Below, piece by piece: positions 6,154 through 11,561 of a stretch of 11,561 nucleotides of DNA. The DNA lies in assembly GCA_002404795.1 (NCBI GenBank), contig DHKK01000126.1, positions 1 to 11,561 on the forward strand, in the 5' to 3' direction. The notes beneath the pieces were generated by a model. That model was not told the DNA's origin, made no database searches, and saw only the letters and a list, made by a program, of their open reading frames with translations. Both the position numbers and the translations under genes were made by a program. Numbering within the stretch: position 1 is the stretch's first letter; every line of letters begins with the position of its first letter. The stretch is from Clostridiales bacterium UBA4696. GTDB taxonomy: Bacteria > Bacillota > Clostridia > Oscillospirales > Oscillospiraceae.

Positions 6154-7377
6154 ATGAAGAAGTATCTTGCACTGCTTCTGGTCCTGGTCATGGTCCTGAG
6201 CCTGGCTGCCTGCGCATCCAAGACGGAGCCCGAGACCACCACCGAACCGGAAACCACCACCGAAACCGCTCCCGAGACCACGGAAGAACCCGCAACTGAG
6301 GAGCCCGCAGCTGAAGAAGAGCCCCCGGCCGAAGAGCCCGCTGCCGACGCTGCTTACTCCGTCGCCATGATCACCGACTACGGCGATATTACCGACCAGT
6401 CCTTCAACCAGACCACCTACGAGGCCTGCAAGGAGTTCTGCGAGGCCAACGGCGTGAAGTTCAACTATTTCAAGCCCGCCGGTGACTCCGACGCCGAGCG
6501 TGTCGCCATGATCGAGTCCGCGATCGACGAGGGTTACAACGTTATTGTGATGCCCGGCTACGCTTTCGCAGGCGCCATCAAGGAAACTGCTGACATCTAT
6601 CCCGAGGTCACCTTCATTGCGCTGGACGTCGGCGCCAGCGATCTGGGCGATGACTACACCCTGCCCTCCAACCTCTACTGCGCTGTCTATCAGGAAGAGC
6701 TGTGCGGCTACATGGCCGGTTACGCAGCTGTGAAGCTCGGCTACACCAAGCTCGGCTTCCTGGGCGGCATGGCTGTCCCGGCAGTCGTCCGTTACGGCTA
6801 CGGCTACGTCCAGGGTATTGACGCTGCTGCCAAGGAGCTTGGCATCACGGTCGACCTCAAGTATGCTTACGGCAACCAGTTCGTTGGCGACGCTGACATC
6901 ACCGCAGCCATGGACACCTGGTATCAGGGCGGCACGGAAGTCGTCTTTGCCTGCGGCGGCGGCATCTATACCTCCGCGGCTGAGGCTGCTGCCAAGGTCG
7001 GCGCAAAGGTCATCGGCGTTGACGTTGACCAGAAGGGCATCATCGACGGCGACTACGGCGAAGGCATGACCGTTACCTCCGCAATGAAGGGCCTTGCTCC
7101 CACTGTCAAGCATCTGCTCTCCGAGGTTCTGGCCGGCAACTTTGCCAACTACGGCGGCAAGATCGATACTCTGGGCCTCGTTTCCGCTGATCCGGAAGAG
7201 AACTATGTCCAGCTCCCGACCGCTTCCACGCAGTTCGAAGACGGCAAGTTCACCCAGGCTGACTACGAAGCGCTCGTCGCTGCCATGTTCGCCGGTGAGA
7301 TCACCGTCTCCAACGACATCACGGCTATGCCCGCTGTCACCAACGTCACCGTTGAGGACTTCGGCAACCTGAAGTAA
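6154..7377 (+). CDS. Bmp/PnrA-family substrate-binding lipoprotein (nucleoside ABC importer)
   Basis: Membrane-anchored binding protein (407 aa) that should capture nucleosides outside the cell for the ATPase/permease complex encoded downstream. A type II signal peptide with lipobox LAAC gives lipidated Cys20. An acidic Thr/Glu/Pro-rich linker (about 23-67) follows, then the Bmp domain from Tyr68. Bmp hallmarks are DITDQSFNQ (78-86) and GVDVDQK (288-294), whose aspartates typically contact ribose in PnrA-type proteins. The ATG at 6154 is chosen because GAAAGAGG lies about 10 nt upstream and because translation from it begins directly with the signal peptide; a TTG 40 codons earlier falls inside the -35 element. 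Codon choice looks more selective than in neighbouring genes, as expected for high expression. It has its own promoter and terminator. Homology to the B. subtilis NupN/YufN guanosine transporter component is inferred from family and context; the exact ligand is not determinable. Confidence 0.93.
   Translation: MKKYLALLLVLVMVLSLAACASKTEPETTTEPETTTETAPETTEEPATEEPAAEEEPPAEEPAADAAYSVAMITDYGDITDQSFNQTTYEACKEFCEANGVKFNYFKPAGDSDAERVAMIESAIDEGYNVIVMPGYAFAGAIKETADIYPEVTFIALDVGASDLGDDYTLPSNLYCAVYQEELCGYMAGYAAVKLGYTKLGFLGGMAVPAVVRYGYGYVQGIDAAAKELGITVDLKYAYGNQFVGDADITAAMDTWYQGGTEVVFACGGGIYTSAAEAAAKVGAKVIGVDVDQKGIIDGDYGEGMTVTSAMKGLAPTVKHLLSEVLAGNFANYGGKIDTLGLVSADPEENYVQLPTASTQFEDGKFTQADYEALVAAMFAGEITVSNDITAMPAVTNVTVEDFGNLK
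6220..6354 (+). repeat. Thr/Glu/Pro-rich linker repeats inside the Bmp lipoprotein gene
   Basis: Codons 23-67 encode imperfect tandem units of the EPETTT and EEPA(A/T) kind, seen as repeated GAGCCCG/GAAACCACC-type triplets. This flexible acidic tether between the lipid anchor and the ligand domain is common in clostridial lipoproteins. Copy number may vary between strains through slippage. Confidence 0.6.
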
Positions 7378-7388
7378 TCTACATCCCC

Positions 7389-7422
7389 AAAGTGTGCAGG
7401 CTCCGGCCTGCACACTTTTTTT
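7389..7422 (+). terminator. Rho-independent terminator of the Bmp gene
   Basis: A 12-bp perfect stem (7389-7400 with 7407-7418), loop CTCCGG and a run of seven T (7416-7422), beginning 11 nt after the Bmp stop. It separates expression of the binding protein from the ATPase and permeases. The core (7394-7423) is repeated exactly at 7580-7609. Confidence 0.9.
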
Positions 7423-7541
7423 GAGTGAAAAAGGAATCGCGAAGAGTGAAGAAGTACTGTGTGCCGCGCAGCGGCACAATCTTAAATCGCTGGCGCAGCC
7501 AGCACCGTACTTATTCACTTTTCACTTTTACTTTTTACCTT
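7423..7541. repeat. Structured MITE-like/palindromic intergenic element
   Basis: Outer imperfect inverted arms: GTGAAGAAGTAC (7446-7457) pairs with GTACTTATTCAC (7507-7518) with one mismatch. Weaker pairing continues outward between the purine-rich left flank and the pyrimidine-rich right flank, which holds repeated TTTTCAC/TTTTTAC units. Inside are two perfect hairpins with the same GCA loop: TGTGCCGC/GCGGCACA (7460-7478) and GCTGGC/GCCAGC (7489-7503). The fold is a three-way junction. It encodes nothing convincing. The shape fits a non-autonomous mobile or REP-like repeat, but other copies could not be searched for. Confidence 0.55.
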
Positions 7542-7579
7542 TCTTGAATCCCGCCATGTTTTCTGGCAGACTGAACTGC

Positions 7580-7608
7580 GTGCAGGCTCCGGCCTGCACA
7601 CTTTTTTT
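7580..7608 (+). terminator. Second terminator-like hairpin
   Basis: GTGCAGG/CCTGCAC stem with loop CTCCGG, then a short AC and seven T. It is the duplicate of the Bmp terminator and would stop any read-through before the ATPase promoter at 7649. It may be a passive duplication rather than a selected site. Confidence 0.55.
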
Positions 7609-7611
7609 GTG

Positions 7612-7630
7612 CGCTTTTCCGGAAAAAGCG
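7612..7630. promoter_or_regulatory. Near-perfect dyad upstream of the ATPase promoter
   Basis: CGCTTTTCC (7612-7620) meets GGAAAAAGCG (7621-7630) as a loopless palindrome with one extra A. It ends 18 nt before the -35, so it could be a binding site for a dimeric regulator of the transporter operon. No known operator consensus is matched with confidence. Confidence 0.3.
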
Positions 7631-7648
7631 GGAAAACCGAAAAACTTT

Positions 7649-7677
7649 TTGCTTTATCCGCACAAATATAGTATAAT
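7649..7677 (+). promoter_or_regulatory. Promoter of the ATPase-permease operon
   Basis: TTGCTT (7649-7654), 17-nt spacer, TATAAT (7672-7677). The predicted start near 7684 gives a leader of about 56 nt before the TTG start codon. This confirms that the ATPase and permease genes are transcribed independently of the Bmp gene. Confidence 0.75.
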
Positions 7678-7688
7678 GGATAAAATGG

Positions 7689-7729
7689 TTTCCGTCCTCG
7701 CAAGCGCGGGCCATAAAAACGGAAGGAGG
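7689..7729 (+). promoter_or_regulatory. Leader hairpin abutting the ATPase ribosome-binding site
   Basis: TTCCGT (7690-7695) can pair with ACGGAA (7719-7724), enclosing a smaller CC/GG plus CG/CG stem around 7696-7709. The 3' arm touches AGGAGG (7724-7729), which sits 10 nt before the TTG start. Partial occlusion of the ribosome-binding site is possible; the stem is modest and this is speculative. Confidence 0.3.
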
Positions 7730-7739
7730 GCGAAAAAAC

Positions 7740-9278
7740 TTGGAAACGCAGTACACGATCGAGATGCTCAACATCACAAAACGTTTCCCCGGTATCATCG
7801 CCAACGACAACATCACCCTGAAGCTCAAAAAGGGGGAGATCCACGCCCTGCTCGGTGAAAACGGCGCAGGCAAATCGACGCTCATGAGCGTCCTCTTCGG
7901 CCTTTACCAGCCGGAGGAAGGCGAGATCCACAAGGACGGCCGCAAGGTCGAGATCCGCGACCCGAACGACGCCAACGCGCTCGGCATCGGCATGGTCCAC
8001 CAGCACTTCAAGCTGGTCGAATGCTTCTCCGTCCTCGACAACATCATCCTCGGCGTCGAGCCGAACAAAATGGGCTTCCTGCAGAAGCAGGAGGCGCGGA
8101 AAAAGGTCATCGACCTGTCTGAAAAATACGGCCTGCACGTCGACCCCGACGCCATCATCGAGGACATCACCGTCGGCATGCAGCAGCGCACCGAGATCCT
8201 CAAAATGCTCTACCGCGACAATGAGATCCTCATCTTCGACGAGCCGACAGCGGTCCTGACCCCGCAGGAGATCGAAGAGCTCATGCAGATCATGAAAAAC
8301 CTCGCGGCCGAGGGCAAGAGCATCCTCTTCATCTCCCATAAGCTCAACGAGATCATGGAGGTCTCTGACCGCGTCACGGTCCTGCGCAAGGGCAAATGCA
8401 TCGGCACCGTCGAGACCGCGCACACCACCGCGGAGGAGCTTTCGGCCATGATGGTCGGCCGCAATGTCAATTTCCACGTGGAAAAGGGCCCGCTGCACGC
8501 CGGCAGCGAGGTCTTGTCCGTCGAGCACCTGACGGTCGCCTCCAAGGTCCATAAGAACAACGCCGTCAAGGACGTCTCCTTCAAGGTCCGCGCGGGTGAG
8601 ATCGTCTGCATCGCGGGCATCGACGGCAACGGCCAGACCGAGCTCGTCTACGCCCTGACCGGGCTGGAGCCCGCCGCGGGCGGCAGGATCACCCTCGAGG
8701 GCAAGGACATCACCCACGCCACCATCCGCCAGCGCAGTCTCATGGGCATGAGCCACATCCCCGAGGACCGGCACAAGCACGGTCTCGTGCTCGACTATAC
8801 GCTCGAGGACAACATGGTCCTGCAGCGCTATTTTGAGCCGGAATTCACCGACAAGGCGGGTTTCCTCCGCCGCAAGAACATCCGGGCCTACGCCGACCGC
8901 CTCATCGAGCAGTACGACGTGCGCTCCGGCCAGGGCGCCGTTACCCCGGCGCGCAGCATGTCCGGCGGCAACCAGCAGAAAGCCATCGTCGCCCGCGAGA
9001 TCGACAAGAACCCGGAGCTGCTCGTCGCCGTGCAGCCGACCCGCGGTCTTGACGTCGGCGCCATCGAATACATCCACAAGCAGCTCGTCGCCCAGCGCGA
9101 CGCCGGTAAGGCCGTGCTGCTCGTGTCTCTGGAGCTCGACGAGGTCATGGACGTGCCGGACCGCATTCTCGTCATGTACGAGGGCGAGATCGTCGGCGAG
9201 CTCGACCCCAAAACCACCACGCAGGAAGAGCTTGGCCTCTACATGGCTGGCGCCAAGAGAGATGAGGTGAAAGCATGA
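7740..9278 (+). CDS. Double-domain ABC transporter ATPase (nucleoside/simple-sugar type)
   Basis: Cytoplasmic energy subunit (512 aa) with two ABC domains in one chain, as in RbsA and the B. subtilis NupO/YufO family. Domain 1 (about 1-240) has Walker A GENGAGKST (39-47), Q-loop Gln88, a variant signature VGMQQ (145-149), Walker B ILIFDE (163-168) and the H-loop His200. Domain 2 (about 255-500) has a degenerate Walker A region (GIDGNGQTEL, 293-302, no GKS/T), a good signature SGGNQQK (408-414) and VAVQPTRGLD with Gln432 where the catalytic Glu would be. Such asymmetry is normal for this family, leaving one competent site. The start is TTG, supported by AGGAGG at 10 nt; no ATG near it has comparable support. 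The stop overlaps the first permease as ATGA. Confidence 0.95.
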   Translation: METQYTIEMLNITKRFPGIIANDNITLKLKKGEIHALLGENGAGKSTLMSVLFGLYQPEEGEIHKDGRKVEIRDPNDANALGIGMVHQHFKLVECFSVLDNIILGVEPNKMGFLQKQEARKKVIDLSEKYGLHVDPDAIIEDITVGMQQRTEILKMLYRDNEILIFDEPTAVLTPQEIEELMQIMKNLAAEGKSILFISHKLNEIMEVSDRVTVLRKGKCIGTVETAHTTAEELSAMMVGRNVNFHVEKGPLHAGSEVLSVEHLTVASKVHKNNAVKDVSFKVRAGEIVCIAGIDGNGQTELVYALTGLEPAAGGRITLEGKDITHATIRQRSLMGMSHIPEDRHKHGLVLDYTLEDNMVLQRYFEPEFTDKAGFLRRKNIRAYADRLIEQYDVRSGQGAVTPARSMSGGNQQKAIVAREIDKNPELLVAVQPTRGLDVGAIEYIHKQLVAQRDAGKAVLLVSLELDEVMDVPDRILVMYEGEIVGELDPKTTTQEELGLYMAGAKRDEVKA

Positions 9279-10417
9279 AACAGAACAAAAACATTCTCAA
9301 AAACCCGGGGGTCCAGTCGCTGCTGACGTCGCTGCTGTGCATCCTGCTCGGTCTTTTCATCGGCTATCTTGTTTTGCTTCTCATCAACCCCACGGGCGCC
9401 TGGGGCGCCATCACCAACGTCATGAAAAACTTCCTGACGTACTCCTCGACCAAGGCCCAGCTCAAATACCTCGGCAACACCCTTGTGCGGACCGCGCCGC
9501 TGCTCATGTGCTCGCTGAGCGTGCTGTTCGTCTATAAGGTCGGCCTGTTCAACATCGGCGCGGCCGGTCAGTATGTCGCGGGCGCCTGCGCCTGTTTGTA
9601 TGCGGCTTTGTATCTGCACTGGCACTGGCTGCCGTGCATGCTGCTGGCCATCGCGGCGGGCGCGCTGCTCGGCGTGATCTCGGGCCTGCTCAAAAGCTCG
9701 TTCAATGTCAGCGAGGTCATCTCCGGCATCATGCTCAACTGGATCGCGCTCTACACCACCAACATGCTCCTGACCAACGTCAAGGAGGCCACCAGCCCCT
9801 ACACCTACCAGCTGAAGGCCGAGGGCGCGCAGGCCATCCTGCCGCAGATCAGCCTCTCGAAGCTTCTCAGCGGCAACCAGTACGTGACCATCGCCATCCC
9901 CATCGCCATCGTCTGCGCCGTTGTCATCTGGGTCGTTCTGTCCAAGACGCTCTTCGGCTATGAGCTCAAGGCCACCGGCAACAACCCCAACGCCGCGAAA
10001 TACTGCGGCATGGCGGAAAAGCGCAACATCATCCTCACGCTCGCCATCGGCGGCGCGCTGGCGGGTCTGGGCGCTTCGCTGCTGTACCAGACGGGCTATG
10101 AGCAGTGGCAGTGCACCTACTCCTCCGTCCCCTCGATGGGCTTCAACGGCATCGCTGCCGCCTTCCTCGGCGGCCTGAGCCCAATCGGCTCCATCTTCGC
10201 CTCGTTCTTCATCCAGCATATCACCGCCGGCGGCGCATACGTCGACAAATCCCTCTACTGCTCGCAGATCTCCGATCTGATCTCGGCGATCATCATCTAC
10301 CTGTGCAGCTTCGTGCTGTTCTTCAAGACGGTCCTGAACAGCTGGATCGCGCGGCATGAGGAAAAGAAAGCGCGCAAGGCGGCCCAGGCCGCCGGGAAAG
10401 GAGGCGAGCAGGCATGA
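9275..10417 (+). CDS. ABC transporter permease 1 (BPD_transp_2, nucleoside type)
   Basis: Integral membrane subunit (380 aa) of the nucleoside importer; family equivalent of B. subtilis NupP. About eight or nine hydrophobic segments are visible, including 16-38, 71-89, 93-113, 118-140, 145-165, 203-222, 252-272 and 331-350. The family motif GLFNIGAAGQY (90-100) is present, as is the cytoplasmic coupling-loop sequence GYELKATGNNPNAAKY (228-243), which contacts the ATPase in this class. The C-terminus is a basic cytoplasmic tail. The ATG overlaps the ATPase stop by 4 nt with GAGGTG upstream, and its own stop overlaps the next gene by 4 nt, so the subunits are translationally coupled. Confidence 0.93.
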   Translation: MKQNKNILKNPGVQSLLTSLLCILLGLFIGYLVLLLINPTGAWGAITNVMKNFLTYSSTKAQLKYLGNTLVRTAPLLMCSLSVLFVYKVGLFNIGAAGQYVAGACACLYAALYLHWHWLPCMLLAIAAGALLGVISGLLKSSFNVSEVISGIMLNWIALYTTNMLLTNVKEATSPYTYQLKAEGAQAILPQISLSKLLSGNQYVTIAIPIAIVCAVVIWVVLSKTLFGYELKATGNNPNAAKYCGMAEKRNIILTLAIGGALAGLGASLLYQTGYEQWQCTYSSVPSMGFNGIAAAFLGGLSPIGSIFASFFIQHITAGGAYVDKSLYCSQISDLISAIIIYLCSFVLFFKTVLNSWIARHEEKKARKAAQAAGKGGEQA

Positions 10418-11355
10418 TCCTTCTTCTGCAATATACGCTCCTGTTCGCGTCGGTCCTGCTGCTCGTGGCACTGGGCGGCTGCTTCTCGGAGCATTCCGGC
10501 GTCATCAACCTCGGTCTTGAGGGCATCATGGTCATCGGCGCGCTGGGCGGCGCGCTCACCATGCGATACCTTCCGGCGGGCACGTCCAGCTTTGTGATGG
10601 TGCTGCTGGTCATTCTGGCGAGCATCGCAGGCGGCATGCTCTATTCCGTGCTGCTGGCCGTCTCCGCCATCAACTGCAAGGCGGACCAGACCATCGTCGG
10701 CACCGCCATGAACATCCTCGGCACCGCCGCGGCGACGGTCATCGTCAAGGCCATCAATACCGCGGCCAACCCCAACGACGTCTCCTCCACCATCCAGTAC
10801 GTCGAACCGAAGAAGGCGTTCCTCGTGAACATCGGCTCGTTCGAGTTCAACTGGTTCATGGTCGTCGCGGTGATCGCGCTCGTGCTCTGCTACATCACGC
10901 TCTACAAGACGCGCTTCGGCCTGCGCCTGATGGCCTGCGGCGAGCATCCGCAGGCGGCGGCCAGCGTCGGCATCAACGTCTACAAGATGCGCTGGGCGGG
11001 CGTGCTGATCTCGGGTCTGCTCGGCGGCCTCGGCGGCATCGTGTACATCACGTGCGGTGTCAGCGAGTGGAAATTCGAATACGGCGTGGCTGGCTTCGGC
11101 TTCCTGTCTCTCGCTGTTATGATCTTCGGCCAGTGGAAGCCGACGCGCATCGCGCTGGCGGCTCTGCTGTTCGGTCTGTTCCGCGCGCTGTCCAACGTCT
11201 ATTTCGGCTTCAGCTTCCTGGTCAGCCTCAATATCCCCAGCGGCGTGTACAACATGCTGCCCTACGTCATCTCGCTGATCGTCCTTGCCTTCACGTCGAA
11301 AAACTCCCGTGCCCCGAAGGCCGAGGGTATCCCCTACGACAAGGGCCAGCGGTAA
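10414..11355 (+). CDS. ABC transporter permease 2 (BPD_transp_2, nucleoside type)
   Basis: Second membrane subunit (313 aa), the equivalent of NupQ, forming a heterodimeric channel with permease 1. The signature HSGVINLGLEGIMVIGA (27-43) and the coupling-loop motif GLRLMACGEHPQAAASVGI (169-187) are clear. Hydrophobic segments cover about 4-22, 30-48, 58-83, 94-114, 147-164, 194-213, 225-240, 245-270 and 279-294. The ATG overlaps the permease 1 stop (ATGA) and is preceded by AAAGGAGG (10397-10404), the strongest SD in this operon. It is the shorter of the two permeases, as is usual in Bmp-type operons. It ends 84 nt before the pyrimidine-nucleoside phosphorylase gene. Confidence 0.93.
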   Translation: MILLLQYTLLFASVLLLVALGGCFSEHSGVINLGLEGIMVIGALGGALTMRYLPAGTSSFVMVLLVILASIAGGMLYSVLLAVSAINCKADQTIVGTAMNILGTAAATVIVKAINTAANPNDVSSTIQYVEPKKAFLVNIGSFEFNWFMVVAVIALVLCYITLYKTRFGLRLMACGEHPQAAASVGINVYKMRWAGVLISGLLGGLGGIVYITCGVSEWKFEYGVAGFGFLSLAVMIFGQWKPTRIALAALLFGLFRALSNVYFGFSFLVSLNIPSGVYNMLPYVISLIVLAFTSKNSRAPKAEGIPYDKGQR

Positions 11356-11368
11356 CTGTGTTCTTTGT

Positions 11369-11398
11369 CTCCGGCAGGTTCTCCCGGACCTGCCGGAG
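11369..11398 (+). terminator. Strong hairpin between permease 2 and pdp, poor U tract
   Basis: A 10-bp perfect stem CTCCGGCAGG/CCTGCCGGAG (11369-11378 with 11389-11398), loop of 10 nt. It is followed by CCTTCCCATTTC and only later by TTTTTT (11415-11420), so termination would be partial. It could act as an attenuating or mRNA-processing stem that still lets pdp be expressed from the transporter operon; no clear separate pdp promoter is seen in the 84-nt gap. Confidence 0.45.
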
Positions 11399-11439
11399 CC
11401 TTCCCATTTCACGTTTTTTCAGCAGGAGGTTTTTCATCC

Positions 11440-11561
11440 ATGCGAATGGTTGATCTCATTGAAAAAAAGCGCGACGGCGGCGTCCTGACCGACGACGAGA
11501 TCCGCTTCATCATCCGGGGCTTTACGGACGGCTCCATTCCCGACTATCAGATGTCCGCCTT
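11440..11561 (+). CDS. pdp: Pyrimidine-nucleoside phosphorylase, 5' fragment cut by the window end
   Basis: The first 40 codons are present, beginning MRMVDLIEKKRDGGVLTDDE and continuing to SIPDYQMSA. The N-terminus MRMVDxIxKK, the LTxxEI segment and GFTDGSIPDYQ are characteristic of the Pdp/DeoA family, which cleaves uridine, deoxyuridine or thymidine with phosphate to give base and (deoxy)ribose-1-phosphate. AGGAGGT (11424-11430) lies 9 nt before the ATG. The catalytic regions are beyond the window. Its position behind the Bmp-type transporter genes indicates coupled nucleoside import and phosphorolysis. Pdp versus thymidine-specific DeoA cannot be decided from this fragment. Confidence 0.88.
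   Translation, partial: MRMVDLIEKKRDGGVLTDDEIRFIIRGFTDGSIPDYQMSA

Larger units (their letters stand above)
7394..7609 (+). repeat. 30-bp exact direct repeat (terminator hairpin duplicated 186 nt apart)
   Basis: Positions 7394-7423 and 7580-7609 are identical over 30 nt, covering GTGCAGG, the CTCCGG loop, CCTGCACAC and seven T residues. The second copy keeps a 7-bp stem (7580-7586 with 7593-7599), against 12 bp in the first, because its left flank differs. No gene lies between them, so a second terminator is not obviously needed. The structured element at 7423-7541 occupies most of the space between the copies. Confidence 0.85.

Noticed and set aside
7446..7518. tRNA gene suggested by the cloverleaf-like fold
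   Set aside because: There are only two inner hairpins, no anticodon arm, no T-loop GTTCRA motif and no acceptor-stem geometry.
7515..9077. 520-aa minus-strand frame opposite the ABC ATPase
   Set aside because: Asp/Leu/Val-biased antisense of a high-GC gene; the plus strand encodes full ABC motifs.
9239..11412. Two long minus-strand frames (410 and 371 aa) opposite the permeases
   Set aside because: Low-complexity Asp/Gln/Arg/His-rich shadow products; both permeases on the plus strand have family motifs and ATGA couplings.
1..11561. CRISPR array or mobile-element transposase
   Set aside because: No regularly spaced repeats with unique spacers and no transposase, integrase or recombinase frame were seen on either strand.

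Overview
The window looks like chromosome from a high-GC Firmicute, probably a gut Clostridia/Oscillospirales member. This is inferred from strong AGGAGG ribosome-binding sites, canonical TTGnnn-17-TATAAT promoters, a lipobox-anchored Bmp lipoprotein, an alanine-rich high-GC coding style and clostridial-type intergenic palindromes. No database search was possible, so the taxon is an inference.

Left third (minus strand, 144-3727): an envelope-stress-like module. A response regulator (OmpR/PhoB type) and its histidine kinase are two nucleotides apart, followed by a membrane-anchored HtrA-type serine protease with one PDZ domain. The protease and the regulator/kinase operon each have an 11-bp-period direct repeat of PhoB/PhoP-box type just upstream of a -10 element, with a shared TTTACA-n3-TGTTCA core. 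The two-component system therefore probably autoregulates and also controls the protease. The kinase sensor domain carries a tight four-cysteine cluster. A possible 13-codon leader peptide ends in an ATGA overlap with the protease start.

Middle (plus strand, 3903-6005): a divergently transcribed, leaderless (cytoplasmic) GH3-type protein in the circularly permuted arrangement (GH3 C-domain, FnIII-like domain, GH3 barrel domain). Several barrel-domain active-site positions appear replaced or deleted, so it may be a non-catalytic or functionally diverged relative of the clostridial beta-glucosidases.

Right half (plus strand, 6034-11561): a nucleoside uptake and salvage locus. It has a strongly promoted Bmp/PnrA-type substrate-binding lipoprotein gene with its own 5' stem-loops and terminator. 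A 362-nt intergenic region follows, with a structured, MITE-like element between two copies of the same terminator hairpin. A second promoter then drives a double-domain ABC ATPase and two BPD_transp_2 permeases joined by ATGA overlaps. A 3'-truncated gene at the window edge reads as pyrimidine-nucleoside phosphorylase, which supports nucleosides as the transported substrate. The separate promoter and terminator of the lipoprotein gene should yield it in excess over the membrane complex.

No rRNA, tRNA, CRISPR array, insertion-sequence transposase or phage gene was seen. The least ordinary items are the degenerate permuted GH3 protein, the shared response-regulator boxes, and the structured intergenic element.
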